Shown: piece by piece, positions 33,521 to 42,147 of the stretch
Layout: every line of letters starts with the position of its first letter
Position numbering within the stretch: the stretch's first letter is position 1
DNA from: CAZLWA01 sp964563165
Lineage (GTDB): Bacteria; CLD3; SB21
Assembly: GCA_964563165.1 (NCBI GenBank)
Contig: CAZLWA010000028.1
Location: forward strand, 1-64,000
DNA: 64,000 bases
Reading direction: 5' to 3'
Program-made: the position numbers and the translations under genes
The notes under the pieces: generated by a model
What the model saw: only the letters and a program-made list of their open reading frames with translations
Databases searched by the model: none
What the model was told of the DNA's origin: nothing

Positions 33521-34231
33521 TTAATCCCCGATATTGGCGGTTTGGAGGAGAATGGCCTGATTGAGTATTTTTATCTTGTGGCCTTCGAGAAGAATGATCT
33601 TTTCCTTATTGAATTCGGACAAAAGACGGATGACGGTCTCCGTCGCCGTACCCACCATATTGGCCAGGTCCTCCCGTGACAACGTCGTTTTCAAGGTCGC
33701 ATTGTCGGCTTCGAATCCGCCGAATTCTTTGAGTACCAGGAGCGTTTCCGCCAGGCGTTCGCGAACGGTATTGTACGACGTATTTGTAAGGCGGCTTTCG
33801 GCTCTGGTGGCGTCGTGCGAAAGAGCTTCGATGACCTTAAGAGAGAGGCCCGAATTGGACTGTATCAGATTCAAAAAGACATTTCTTGGAACGTAACAAA
33901 TCGTCGCATCTTCCAGGACCGAAGCGGAGGATGAATAGGGCTCGCCTCCGATCAGGGAAGCAAAGCCGATCACATCGCCGTCTTTGGCGAGACGCAGGAT
34001 TTGCTCCTTACCGTCGGCATTCATTTTATAAATTTTAACCTTGCCCTTGTTGACGCAAAATACCCCCAGTGGCTTGTTGCCTTCATAGTAAATGACCTGG
34101 CCTTTTTTGTAAATGTTGCCGCACTTGTTGGCATTTAACGCGCTCATTTCCGCCTCTTTCACGTCGCTAAATATAGAATAGACGCGCGTTTGACAGGAAC
34201 TGCAAGCCGGTATTTCAATTTTCTTATTCAT
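33521..34231 (-). CDS. Crp/Fnr-family transcriptional regulator
   Basis: 236 residues: cyclic-nucleotide-like beta-roll, dimer helix, then winged helix. The N-terminus has CSSC (C10, C13), and C112 in LEDATICYVPR aligns with FNR Cys122; the third N-terminal FNR cysteine is missing, though C37 and C59 exist. The recognition helix GTATETVIRLLSEF keeps the Glu and Arg that read the GA of TTGA-type half-sites. This fits the ATGAC-N4-GTCAT palindromes before the cytochrome and osmC genes. The start at 34231 has GAGG 6 bases upstream; an ATG at 34243 overlaps the previous gene. The effector (redox, NO, heme or nucleotide) is unknown. Confidence 0.9.
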   Translation of the reverse strand: MNKKIEIPACSSCQTRVYSIFSDVKEAEMSALNANKCGNIYKKGQVIYYEGNKPLGVFCVNKGKVKIYKMNADGKEQILRLAKDGDVIGFASLIGGEPYSSSASVLEDATICYVPRNVFLNLIQSNSGLSLKVIEALSHDATRAESRLTNTSYNTVRERLAETLLVLKEFGGFEADNATLKTTLSREDLANMVGTATETVIRLLSEFNKEKIILLEGHKIKILNQAILLQTANIGD

Positions 34232-34239
34232 AAGGATCC

Positions 34240-34755
34240 TCATGTTTCCACGGTAAACAGCGACTGGCCCTTTTCCACATTTTTGCCGGGCAGAACGAAA
34301 ATCTTCTTGATTTTTCCCGAAGCTGGAGATTTGATTTCGTTCTCCATTTTCATGGCTTCAAGAATCATAACGCCCTGCCCCTGGGCCACGGCGTCGCCCG
34401 CGTTCAATAATATTTTACTGACCAGACCCGGGATCGGCGCTTTGACTTCGCCTCCGGATTGGGCCGGCCCGGCGCCTATCAGCGCGCGCATCAAAAAAGT
34501 CCGCTCGTCCTCGACGCTAAACTCAAACCGATAACCGCGCGTATATACGGCATGCGTGTTTTGTTTTTTATTAATGATCACGCGATAGGAAGCATCGTTC
34601 ACGAGCATCGAATGAACCGATCCCTGCCCGACCGTTTTGAAATCCACATCCAGTTCTTCCGGGTTCTCTTTACCGATTCGAACGTTTAACCGGTCGTGCG
34701 ATTCTAAGACTTCAATATCGTACGCTTTGGCGCCGTTCGTAACCTTGTATTTCAT
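34240..34755 (-). CDS. Biotinyl carrier protein of an acyl-CoA carboxylase
   Basis: 171 residues. The C-terminal 75 residues form a biotinyl domain with the modification site EAMKMEN and the flanking strands APIPGLVSKILLNAGDAV and GKIKKIFVLPGKNVEKGQ. The N-terminal hundred residues are a separate beta-rich domain (YRVIINKKQNTHAVYTRGY) seen in stand-alone carrier subunits of acetyl- or propionyl-CoA carboxylases. The carboxylase and carboxyltransferase subunits are not in this window. The gene sits directly before the Crp/Fnr regulator, 8 bases away, so both may be on one transcript. Confidence 0.85.
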   Translation of the reverse strand: MKYKVTNGAKAYDIEVLESHDRLNVRIGKENPEELDVDFKTVGQGSVHSMLVNDASYRVIINKKQNTHAVYTRGYRFEFSVEDERTFLMRALIGAGPAQSGGEVKAPIPGLVSKILLNAGDAVAQGQGVMILEAMKMENEIKSPASGKIKKIFVLPGKNVEKGQSLFTVET

Positions 34756-34821
34756 AAAACCCGGCCTCGCGGTTAGGTTAAGTAAAAATACGTTAGATTA
34801 TGACAAGCATCAATGAAAAAA

Positions 34822-35586
34822 TTAACTATTCATGACGGAGCCGTTATTGATATCAATCGTTTGGCCCGTGATCCCGTTCTGATTGACCAGATACAAAACC
34901 AGATCGGCGATCTCCTCCGGGGTGGACATTTTTCTCAATGGAACGAACTGCATAGCCGCTTCATATGATTTCTCGGCGGTTGTTTTTGACTGCCGGGCGA
35001 TCACTCCGATGCCGTCGTGCGCCATCGGGGTATCCACCCATCCGGGGCAGACCGCATTGACCAGAATTTTCTCTTTGGCCAGTTCCACCGCCCAACTGCG
35101 CATGAGCCCGAGCAAACCCGCTTTGCTGGCGCAATAGGCGGAATACCCGGGTACGCCGAGCCGGGCCAGCACAGATGACATCAGCAGGATATGTCCGTAT
35201 CCGCCTTCATTTTTTTTCAGAAAAGGCAAGAACGTATTTACGAAATGATAAGTTCCCGAAAGATTGGTCGCCATAATTTCATTCCATCGGTCGTCCGGTC
35301 CGAAATGATTGGCTCCTCCTATGCCTGCGTTGGCTATGATACCGCTCAGATGCGGGAACGGAAAGTCTCTTGAGGCCTTTCGTATACTCTCCGGCAAAAC
35401 CATGTCGGCGGTCATCCTGTGATGGTTTGCAGAATTTTCCAGCATCGTAATCGTTTCGGCCAGGTTTCTTTCATTGCGGCCGCAGACGGCCAGGCATGTA
35501 TTCTTGTCTTGGGAGAGTTTTTGCGCGATGGCCCTGCCGATACCCGATCCGCCGCCGGAGATGAGGTAATATTTCATAGTCTTCAT
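34822..35586 (-). CDS. Short-chain dehydrogenase/reductase
   Basis: 254 residues with a classical SDR fold. Visible are the NAD(P)-binding GGGSGIGRAI near the N-terminus, IIANAGIGG, the catalytic Ser in LMSSVLARLG, YSAYCASK (Tyr-x3-Lys) and PGWVDTPM. Three dozen bases separate it from the aldehyde dehydrogenase upstream, so the pair may be one operon acting on fatty or other aldehydes/alcohols. The substrate is not deducible. ATG 35577 (MKYYL) is an alternative start. Confidence 0.88.
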   Translation of the reverse strand: MKTMKYYLISGGGSGIGRAIAQKLSQDKNTCLAVCGRNERNLAETITMLENSANHHRMTADMVLPESIRKASRDFPFPHLSGIIANAGIGGANHFGPDDRWNEIMATNLSGTYHFVNTFLPFLKKNEGGYGHILLMSSVLARLGVPGYSAYCASKAGLLGLMRSWAVELAKEKILVNAVCPGWVDTPMAHDGIGVIARQSKTTAEKSYEAAMQFVPLRKMSTPEEIADLVLYLVNQNGITGQTIDINNGSVMNS

Positions 35587-35626
35587 TTCGCTTCAGTAAG
35601 TGATTGAATCCGGTCATTCCGGAGCA

Positions 35627-37036
35627 TTACAGATATCTGAGCACCCATTGGATGATTTTTTTCACACGATTCGTGTACGGAGGATACGTCAGTTTTAACG
35701 TCGTCATTCCCCGCTTTTGCCTTAACACAGAGCGCTCGTTTGAAAAAGCCAGAAACCCTGCATGGCCATGGGCTTTTCCGATCCCGCTGTGATTGACACC
35801 GCCAAAAGGCAAATACGGGTGCGCAAAAGATACCGTCGTCTCGTTGATGCACACGCCGCCGGAAGAAGTGTGCGCGATGATCCTTCGGATATTCGCGTTG
35901 GACGTCGAGAAAATGTACAACGCCAACGGTTTTTCCTGCCGGTTGATGGCGGCGACGGCATCGTCCAAACTCTCCACTTGCCTAACGGCCATCACCGGCC
36001 CGAAGATCTCCTCCCGCATCACAGGTGACTCAGGCGGTACGTTATTCAGAATGGTCGGCGCAATATAATTATCTTTTTCATTGAACGTTCCGCCGAGAAC
36101 CAACGCGGCACCCGTGTTAAGGGTTTCCGTAATCAGCCGACGCACACGTTGAAAATGTTTTTGATCCACGATACGAGCAATATCAGGATTGTTTTCGATG
36201 GGGGCCCCCCGGCCGGGATACAATTTTTCAAACGCTTTTATTAATTCAACGATCAGGGAATCATGACTGTTTTTCAGGACCATGATGTAATTCGGCGACA
36301 TGCACGATTGTCCGGCGTTCATGAATTTTCCCCAGATCAGTTTTTCAGCCGTATCTTTCAAATCCGCCGTTTCATCGACGATCACGGGGTTTTTTCCGCC
36401 TAATTCGAGCGTGACTGAACTCAGGTTTTCCGCCGCCGCTTTCATCACTATCTTTCCGACTTCCTGGCTGCCCGTGAAAAAAATATGATCAAACGGACAT
36501 TTCAGAAGTTCCTGCCCGACCACATAATCACCCAGGCAAACCGTGATTTCACGCGGGTCGAAAAGCTCGCGCATCATAGCGTCAATGAGATCCGACGTAT
36601 GTGGCGTAAGCTCCGACGGTTTGATCACGGCGCCATTGCCCGCGGCGACGGCGGAAATCAGCGGGCCGACGGTGAGCATGAACGGAAAATTCCACGGCGC
36701 AAGTATCAGGGCGACCCCTTTAGGCTCGTATAGGATTTGTGAACGCGTACCGAAGAGGAACATGGGGGCGCGTACGGATTCAGGCCGCATCCATCGTCTG
36801 AGATGCGACACGGCGTCGTTAATTTCGGAGAGCACCGGTTTGATATCCGTCAAATCCACCTCTGCAGACGGCTTTTTAAAATCATTATGAATGGCGTCGC
36901 GGATATTTCGCTGATGGCCAAAGATCCACGCTTTGATTTTTTCCAATTTTGCAATGCGGTCGCTTGCGGAAGTGCGTTTGAGGGTTTCCTGAAAGTACTT
37001 TTTTTGAGCCTCAACCAGTTCTTTGTAATTTATCAT
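35627..37036 (-). CDS. Aldehyde dehydrogenase, class 3-like
   Basis: 469 residues. The core contains APWNFPF, the catalytic Glu in TLELGGKNPVIV and the catalytic Cys in NAGQSCMSPNY; NAD binding is marked by FTGSQEVGK. The length and the C-terminal end (YPPYTNRVKKIIQWVLRYL) resemble class 3/fatty aldehyde dehydrogenases, where this segment is amphipathic or membrane-associated. The ORF is open upstream to 37102, but that part is unlike the family and contains an intergenic repeat, so ATG 37036 (MINYKELVEAQ) is chosen. Probably oxidises medium- or long-chain aldehydes to acids. Confidence 0.92.
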   Translation of the reverse strand: MINYKELVEAQKKYFQETLKRTSASDRIAKLEKIKAWIFGHQRNIRDAIHNDFKKPSAEVDLTDIKPVLSEINDAVSHLRRWMRPESVRAPMFLFGTRSQILYEPKGVALILAPWNFPFMLTVGPLISAVAAGNGAVIKPSELTPHTSDLIDAMMRELFDPREITVCLGDYVVGQELLKCPFDHIFFTGSQEVGKIVMKAAAENLSSVTLELGGKNPVIVDETADLKDTAEKLIWGKFMNAGQSCMSPNYIMVLKNSHDSLIVELIKAFEKLYPGRGAPIENNPDIARIVDQKHFQRVRRLITETLNTGAALVLGGTFNEKDNYIAPTILNNVPPESPVMREEIFGPVMAVRQVESLDDAVAAINRQEKPLALYIFSTSNANIRRIIAHTSSGGVCINETTVSFAHPYLPFGGVNHSGIGKAHGHAGFLAFSNERSVLRQKRGMTTLKLTYPPYTNRVKKIIQWVLRYL

Positions 37037-37060
37037 ATCACGCCATGTAAAATGATTCGC

Positions 37061-37086
37061 CACGGAGCCACAGAGGGCACGGAGAA
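37061..37086. repeat. Short CACGGAG tandem intergenic repeat
   Basis: Three imperfect units: CACGGAGC, CACAGAGGG and CACGGAGAAA. It is the same style as the repeat at 2537-2557. Such arrays are common intergenic fillers in many bacterial genomes. Confidence 0.5.
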
Positions 37087-37189
37087 AATATCTTAAACAC
37101 AAACACTTAAAATAACAATTAGAAACTTTAACTGCGCATTGCTGAAAAGAAATGGGAGGCGCGAGTACCGGAACGCAATCGAAACGCGA

Positions 37190-38137
37190 TTAACCCGGAA
37201 GATCGGAAGGAAATTTATGGATCAAGTATTTGTCGAACCATCTGTTGCAAAAATAGAAACACGCCACGCACAGCAGTCCTCCGCATACGGCGTCGATCAC
37301 GTAATGATAAAATCCGTACACGGTTGAGATGATCAGACCGGTGATAAACGGCAGGAACAACCAAAAGATCCGGCGGTGCAAATGATAGGTGTACATCAGG
37401 GCCATCAATGCAATGGCCACGTGCGAACTCGGAAACGCCGCGCCCGGTTCTTCGCCGTTCGCATAGATCCAATCCATAATGGAAACGAACCAACCGCTGT
37501 CCGCAAACCTTCCCTCTCTCAGCGCCAAGGGTCCCACCACGGGAATGAAGATATACATGGTATAACAAATGTAAAATGTACATGACATGGCAAAAATCAT
37601 TTTAAAATAGTCGGTGGTGCGATCACGATATATGATCATACCGAAGACAAGCGGCAAGACATAAAACAGGAAATAGCATAAATGCATGAATTCGTTAATA
37701 ACAAAATTATTAAAATGATCGTACAGCCAAAGGTTCGGGTCCACGCCGAAGAGTTTCAAATCAATGCTATAAAAAAAATCATCCTCATAGCCCTGAAAGA
37801 TCATTTGATTCAGAGACCCGCTCTCCATATAAAAGAAAGTGAACGAAAATACCGGATACCAATATCTCATGATCTGCGTGGATTTGTTCGCGGAGCCGCT
37901 GCCGTATTTTACTAAGAAATAAAACGCCATGAGTAGCACCCCGCGGAACAGTATATGCGGGAACCAGGACTCAAGATTCCGGTGAAAAATCAAGATGAGC
38001 GTGCCGGTCACGGTCACATAGACCAGGTATCCCCAATCGTTCGGATTGAGAAGTTCAAAGAACGTCTTGGATCGAACCGCGTTTTTCATCGAGGAAGGTG
38101 TTATCGGAGGATCGCTCATAAGTATTTCATTTTCCAA
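37190..38137 (-). CDS. PAP2-superfamily membrane phosphatase/phosphotransferase
   Basis: 315-residue inner-membrane protein with at least six helices. The PAP2 motifs are clear in the second half: FPSSHVAIALMA (catalytic His domain) and YGFYHYVIDAVCGG (last His-x3-Asp). The spacing resembles the PAP2_3 group, which includes inositol-phosphorylceramide synthase-like and phosphatidylinositol-type transferases, rather than undecaprenyl-pyrophosphate phosphatases. It starts 10 bases after the epimerase gene, so the two are co-transcribed. Likely substrate: a lipid phosphate or phosphodiester; which one is unknown. Confidence 0.82.
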   Translation of the reverse strand: MENEILMSDPPITPSSMKNAVRSKTFFELLNPNDWGYLVYVTVTGTLILIFHRNLESWFPHILFRGVLLMAFYFLVKYGSGSANKSTQIMRYWYPVFSFTFFYMESGSLNQMIFQGYEDDFFYSIDLKLFGVDPNLWLYDHFNNFVINEFMHLCYFLFYVLPLVFGMIIYRDRTTDYFKMIFAMSCTFYICYTMYIFIPVVGPLALREGRFADSGWFVSIMDWIYANGEEPGAAFPSSHVAIALMALMYTYHLHRRIFWLFLPFITGLIISTVYGFYHYVIDAVCGGLLCVACFYFCNRWFDKYLIHKFPSDLPG

Positions 38138-38146
38138 TGGTCCACG

Positions 38147-39127
38147 TTACAGCCAACCTTCTTTTTGATACCAGTCCACGGTTTCCCTGCAACCGCGCTC
38201 CAGGTCGTATTGGCTTTCAAATCCGAGTTCACGCCGGATTTTTTCAGATGACGTGGTCCACGCTTTTTGGCGGAGTTCAATAATTTTTTGACGGTTGAGC
38301 AGCGCAGGTTTTTTTGAAAACCGAGAAAAAAATTCCGCGAGATATGCCACGGCGATAATCACCCACTCGGGAATCGGGAGCGGAATCGTCCAGGTGTGCA
38401 TCGCCGCACGGATAGCGGAGCTCAGATCCTGCCATGTATAAATCCGGCCGTCATCCACAAAATACGTCTGCCCGGCACTGTGCGGAGATTCTGCCGCAAG
38501 CACAATCGCACTTACGAGGTCGTGCGCATAAATGAGACTTAAATATTTTTTCTTGAATCCTAACAGAGGCATCCAGTGATGACGGATCAGCCGGAAATAG
38601 AAAAAAATATCCTTTTCGCGCGGACCGTATACGGCCGGCGGGCGAAGGATCGTGACCGGCAATTTCTTACCGTATTCGATCGCGTATTTTTCGCCTTCCC
38701 ATTTACTTTTGCCGTAATAAGTCAACGGATTCTCCGGATCGCTTTCGATGCGCGGTTTTCCCTCCTCGGCCGGTCCCGCGGCCGCCAGACTGCTCACATG
38801 AACAATTTTTTTCACGTTTGGATTGTGCTGCCAGCATACTTCATATAATATGCGCGAGCCGTCGGCGTTGATTTTAAAGTACGCAGATTCGCTTTTTGCT
38901 TTCGTAATTCCGCCAAGGTGAAAAATATAATCTGCATCTTTGACCGCGGGAATCAGTGACTCACGGTCGGTGATGTCTCCCGAAATCAACGAGATGTCCA
39001 GGTGCTCCAGCCATGTCCGATCGCTCGTCGGCCGCACCGTGCAGGCGACCGAGTACCCTTTTGCCAAAAGGGCTTCCACGAGATGGCTCCCGATGAAGCC
39101 CGTTGCGCCTGTAACTAATACTTTCAA
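38147..39127 (-). CDS. NAD-dependent epimerase/dehydratase-like (extended SDR)
   Basis: 326 residues. The N-terminal Rossmann motif VTGATGFIGSHL and the catalytic YYGKSKWEGE (Tyr-x3-Lys) with VSSLAAAG before it define an extended SDR. The sequence also has PPAVYGPREKD, typical of the family. It could act on a nucleotide sugar, a sterol-like or a dihydroflavonol-like substrate; the C-terminal half is not specific. It precedes a PAP2 protein, so a role in envelope lipid or glycan synthesis is plausible but inferred. Confidence 0.88.
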   Translation of the reverse strand: MKVLVTGATGFIGSHLVEALLAKGYSVACTVRPTSDRTWLEHLDISLISGDITDRESLIPAVKDADYIFHLGGITKAKSESAYFKINADGSRILYEVCWQHNPNVKKIVHVSSLAAAGPAEEGKPRIESDPENPLTYYGKSKWEGEKYAIEYGKKLPVTILRPPAVYGPREKDIFFYFRLIRHHWMPLLGFKKKYLSLIYAHDLVSAIVLAAESPHSAGQTYFVDDGRIYTWQDLSSAIRAAMHTWTIPLPIPEWVIIAVAYLAEFFSRFSKKPALLNRQKIIELRQKAWTTSSEKIRRELGFESQYDLERGCRETVDWYQKEGWL

Positions 39128-39249
39128 TGAGGGTCCCGATTAAAGGTTTACCGTGTAGCCGCCACGTCACAAAGAATTTTCACCGGAAAAATCCGGCGTC
39201 GTTTTTACGTTACGGAGAAGTCATAGGTTGCGAAGGAAAGAAACAAATA

Positions 39250-40374
39250 TCATTGTATCGGCATTTCATAAATGCGGTATTTTTTATATACACCCTCGCT
39301 CATACGTTCGATCGCACGGTTCATCGCGGTGTTATCTTCCAATATCCACGACATTTCAGCCCACGTATAACCTTTTTGTATGGCCGTGGCGAACGACTTA
39401 TGGTAGAACACGACGTCCACGCCGGAATTCCGGTGTTCCGGAGTGATGCCGAGCGTGATGACGCGAAGGGATTTGATCTGCCCTTTTCGTGAATGCCATA
39501 ATAATTTAAATATGCCGAACGGGAGTAATCTTCCGTTGCGCAGTTTAATAAGCGCCTCGTTGAGATTCGGAAGCGTCAGCGAAAATCCTATCGGAACGCC
39601 TTTATGTTCCGCGATAAATAAAAAATCCGGATCGAGAATTTGCTTCATCTGGACGCCCATATGATCGAATTCCGCGTCGGTCATGGGAATGAAACCCCAA
39701 TTACGCTCCCAGGCGGCATTATAAATTTGCTTAATGCGCTGCACTTCCGCTTTGAAATCTTTCATACGAACCGTGCGAATCGTGAACGCATGGCGCTTCA
39801 TGATCAAATCCACGCCGCGCTGGATCCGTTCCGGAACTTCCTTTGGAACGATCACCTTGTGCGCGAACAAATCTTTCGCTTTTTGAAGCCCGCTGCGCTC
39901 CAGCAATTCAATATAATAAGGCGGATTGTAGGCCATCATGATTTGCGGCGGCTGATGGAGCCCTTCCACAAGAAGTCCGCACTCGTCATTCGTCGAAAGG
40001 TTGACAGGCCCCCGCATCGAGGTCATTCCCCGCGCGCTCAGGAAGGACTTCGCTTTTTCCAAAAGCGCCTGCGCAACCGCGATATCGTTCACGCATTCGA
40101 ACATGCCGAAAAAACCGACCTGGTCCTGATGAAATTGGCTGTGCGCGTGATTGACGACCGCAGCAATGCGGCCGGCCAGAGCGCCGTCTTGGTAAGCGAG
40201 ATAGAACACCGTATCCGCGTGTGCGAAGAAGGGGTTCTTTTTCGGATCTAAGAATTCTTTGCGCTCGATCAGCAGATGCGGCACCCAATTAGGATCGTCG
40301 GCGTAGATTTTCCACGGAAATTTGATGAACGCTTTGAGGTTTCCGAAGCTTACTTCCCGGATTTCTATGGCCAT
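39250..40374 (-). CDS. YghO-like protein with GNAT-type acetyltransferase fold
   Basis: 374-residue cytoplasmic protein. The N-terminal part (FPWKIYADDPNWVPHL) and GPVNLSTNDECGLLVEG match the YghO family of uncharacterised GNAT-like proteins. The C-terminal region LGITPEHRNSGVD, followed by EMSWILEDNTAMNRAIE, is the acetyl-CoA-binding and terminal part of a GNAT domain. No substrate is known for the family. It is transcribed away from the 40.4-40.7 kb gap that holds a possible structured RNA. Confidence 0.82.
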   Translation of the reverse strand: MAIEIREVSFGNLKAFIKFPWKIYADDPNWVPHLLIERKEFLDPKKNPFFAHADTVFYLAYQDGALAGRIAAVVNHAHSQFHQDQVGFFGMFECVNDIAVAQALLEKAKSFLSARGMTSMRGPVNLSTNDECGLLVEGLHQPPQIMMAYNPPYYIELLERSGLQKAKDLFAHKVIVPKEVPERIQRGVDLIMKRHAFTIRTVRMKDFKAEVQRIKQIYNAAWERNWGFIPMTDAEFDHMGVQMKQILDPDFLFIAEHKGVPIGFSLTLPNLNEALIKLRNGRLLPFGIFKLLWHSRKGQIKSLRVITLGITPEHRNSGVDVVFYHKSFATAIQKGYTWAEMSWILEDNTAMNRAIERMSEGVYKKYRIYEMPIQ

Positions 40375-40450
40375 AGATCACTTCAGCTTATGAGCAAAAA
40401 ATCGGCGAGAAATTACGGATTACAAGGTAAAGAATCAAGTGAGAATATTC

Positions 40451-40601
40451 CCGGCAGACACTAAAAACCGGAAAATCCGCGGTTCGGCGCAAAAGGCCAT
40501 TCGCGGACGTCGCATGTTTGCTGCCGGACAGAACAGGAAGTTCAGGCCGCCCATCAGACGGCCGGAATGGAGATACAGAAAATACGCGCACAAAAAGCGT
40601 A
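40451..40601. ncRNA. Candidate structured RNA or folded DNA element
   Basis: A chain of perfect complementarities in an otherwise plain gap: CCGGCAG (40451) with CTGCCGG (40521) encloses TCCGCG (40476) with CGCGGA (40502), which encloses GGC/GCC. Next come GAAC-AGGAA-GTTC (40531-40543) and GGCCG/CGGCC (40545-40563), then TACGC/GCGTA (40583-40601) followed by CTTTATTTTATT, terminator-like on the plus strand. It matches no riboswitch I recognise. The strand is not certain. The 350-base gap holds nothing else I can support. Confidence 0.35.
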
Positions 40602-40725
40602 CTTTATTTTATTGCAATTAGGATAAAAAAATCTTGCATTTATAAGCGTATTGCTTTATCTTTTTCATGCTATCCGTTTTTATACAGAACCTTCTTCGCC
40701 ACGCCAAATTTTGGGAGCCGATGGT

Positions 40726-42033
40726 ATGAGATCAAAAATGTTTTTTATCGTTTGCGTGATGACCGCCGGAGTGACGCTGAGTTCGTCCGGGTTGCTGCGG
40801 GCGCAGATCGGAGGCGCATCGGCGGGAGTGGACCGGTACGGATCGTTCTTCACTTTTTCGGCGAAGACACTTGATTTCCCCAGCTTTTATGTATTTCAAA
40901 ATACGCATTTTTTTAAGGGCACGGGCGAACGCAACGGCGGTACGTCGGACGTGAAAGATTTCGGCGCGCAACTGGGATTTCAGATGGCCTTTACCAAGAG
41001 CTTTGACATGATCGTCAGCGGCAATTTTGTTCAGACCCCGAACCGGTCGTCCCAGATTCAAACCAATGAGGTCGTCGGTCTTTTCAAAAGCGTTAATGTG
41101 CCCCAGAATTTTTATTTGAATTTACGTTTCTCACCCTATACCCTTGCTCAGGATAAGATCAACCTGGGGTATATGCTGACGGCGAAATTTTCAACGGGCA
41201 GTTTTCCTAATCTACCTTTTCATCCGTATTCCGCCGGAAAAACAGAAGCGGGCGCGGGTTTGATCGCTTCGTATTTCTCCAAGCCGGAATATCCGGAAGC
41301 GTCCTTTGCCCTGCATCTCAATATGCAGTATTGGAATCATTTGGATAACGGGGCGTATGTCGGATTTTACTCCGTTGATTCCGTAAGAAACGTGAATAAT
41401 TCTTTAGCCGACACTTCGATTGCCAAACACAATACTTCCGCCCTGCATTTCTCTATCGGCGGTTCATATCCCATTGATGTCGGCGGCAGATTTCTGTACA
41501 TTACGGCGGATTTTTATACTCAGATGTTCCTGACCAAACCGCCCGAAGGCGCCTATAGCAGGCAGAACTTCGGATATGCGGCGCTCGGCGTGAAGTACCA
41601 ATGGATGGATTGGCTGGCAGTACACATCGGCGGTGAGTTTCTCGTGCTGAAGCAGTCTTCGCCGGCAACGGTTTCCAGCCCGGTTACCGGCATCGAGGAT
41701 CTGACCGTATCCAAGGCCGATTATCCCGCCTGGCGCATGTTTGTCGGTGTCAGTTTGCCGATTACGCCGCGCGCGCAAAATCTGAGTTTCAAAGAAGGAC
41801 AGCAGATCGTTCAGGAACAGGCGTCCATGCGCAAAAAGGAAGTGGAAAATATTTTGTATTCCGAACAGGAAATTCAAAAGCGCAGTGTGAATTTCGTTCC
41901 TCTCAAAGAAATGCGCAAATCGTATAAGATCACTATCGGTGAACTGGTTACAATATTGGAAGCCAAGGACAAGAAAGCCGAAGAACCTTCCGAGAGTATA
42001 CAGCCGATCGAAGTAAAGAAAAACGATCCTTAA
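40726..42033 (+). CDS. Outer-membrane beta-barrel protein with C-terminal tail
   Basis: 435 residues. The signal peptide ends SSGLLRAQ (about residue 26). Beta-hairpin repeats with alternating hydrophobic residues follow (FDMIVSGNFVQTP, NFYLNLRFSPYTL, FLYITADFYTQMFL), ending in a strand WRMFVGVSLPI at about residue 345. The last 85 residues are charged and helical (FKEGQQIVQEQASMRKKEVEN), which would project into the periplasm. Not assigned to a named family. A strong terminator follows at 42060. The ATG at 40726 is chosen; an upstream in-frame ATG at 40651 gives no signal peptide. Confidence 0.7.
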   Translation: MRSKMFFIVCVMTAGVTLSSSGLLRAQIGGASAGVDRYGSFFTFSAKTLDFPSFYVFQNTHFFKGTGERNGGTSDVKDFGAQLGFQMAFTKSFDMIVSGNFVQTPNRSSQIQTNEVVGLFKSVNVPQNFYLNLRFSPYTLAQDKINLGYMLTAKFSTGSFPNLPFHPYSAGKTEAGAGLIASYFSKPEYPEASFALHLNMQYWNHLDNGAYVGFYSVDSVRNVNNSLADTSIAKHNTSALHFSIGGSYPIDVGGRFLYITADFYTQMFLTKPPEGAYSRQNFGYAALGVKYQWMDWLAVHIGGEFLVLKQSSPATVSSPVTGIEDLTVSKADYPAWRMFVGVSLPITPRAQNLSFKEGQQIVQEQASMRKKEVENILYSEQEIQKRSVNFVPLKEMRKSYKITIGELVTILEAKDKKAEEPSESIQPIEVKKNDP

Positions 42034-42059
42034 GAAAAATTCAAAAAAATTTTTTATTA

Positions 42060-42086
42060 CCCGATCCTGCGATCGGGTTTTTTTTT
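42060..42086 (+). terminator. Rho-independent terminator
   Basis: A perfect 7-bp stem CCCGATC/GATCGGG with loop CTGC, followed by nine T. Ends the barrel gene. Confidence 0.92.
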
Positions 42087-42147
42087 GAAATTATTTATGG
42101 AAATAAACATCCGATTTTTGTAATCTTGCGGTAGATTATAACATCCA

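Noticed and set aside
40388..40621. Overlapping short frames on both strands of the 40.4-40.6 kb gap
   Set aside because: They lie in the highly self-complementary element, are very basic or low-quality, and lack ribosome sites. A structured noncoding element explains the region better.
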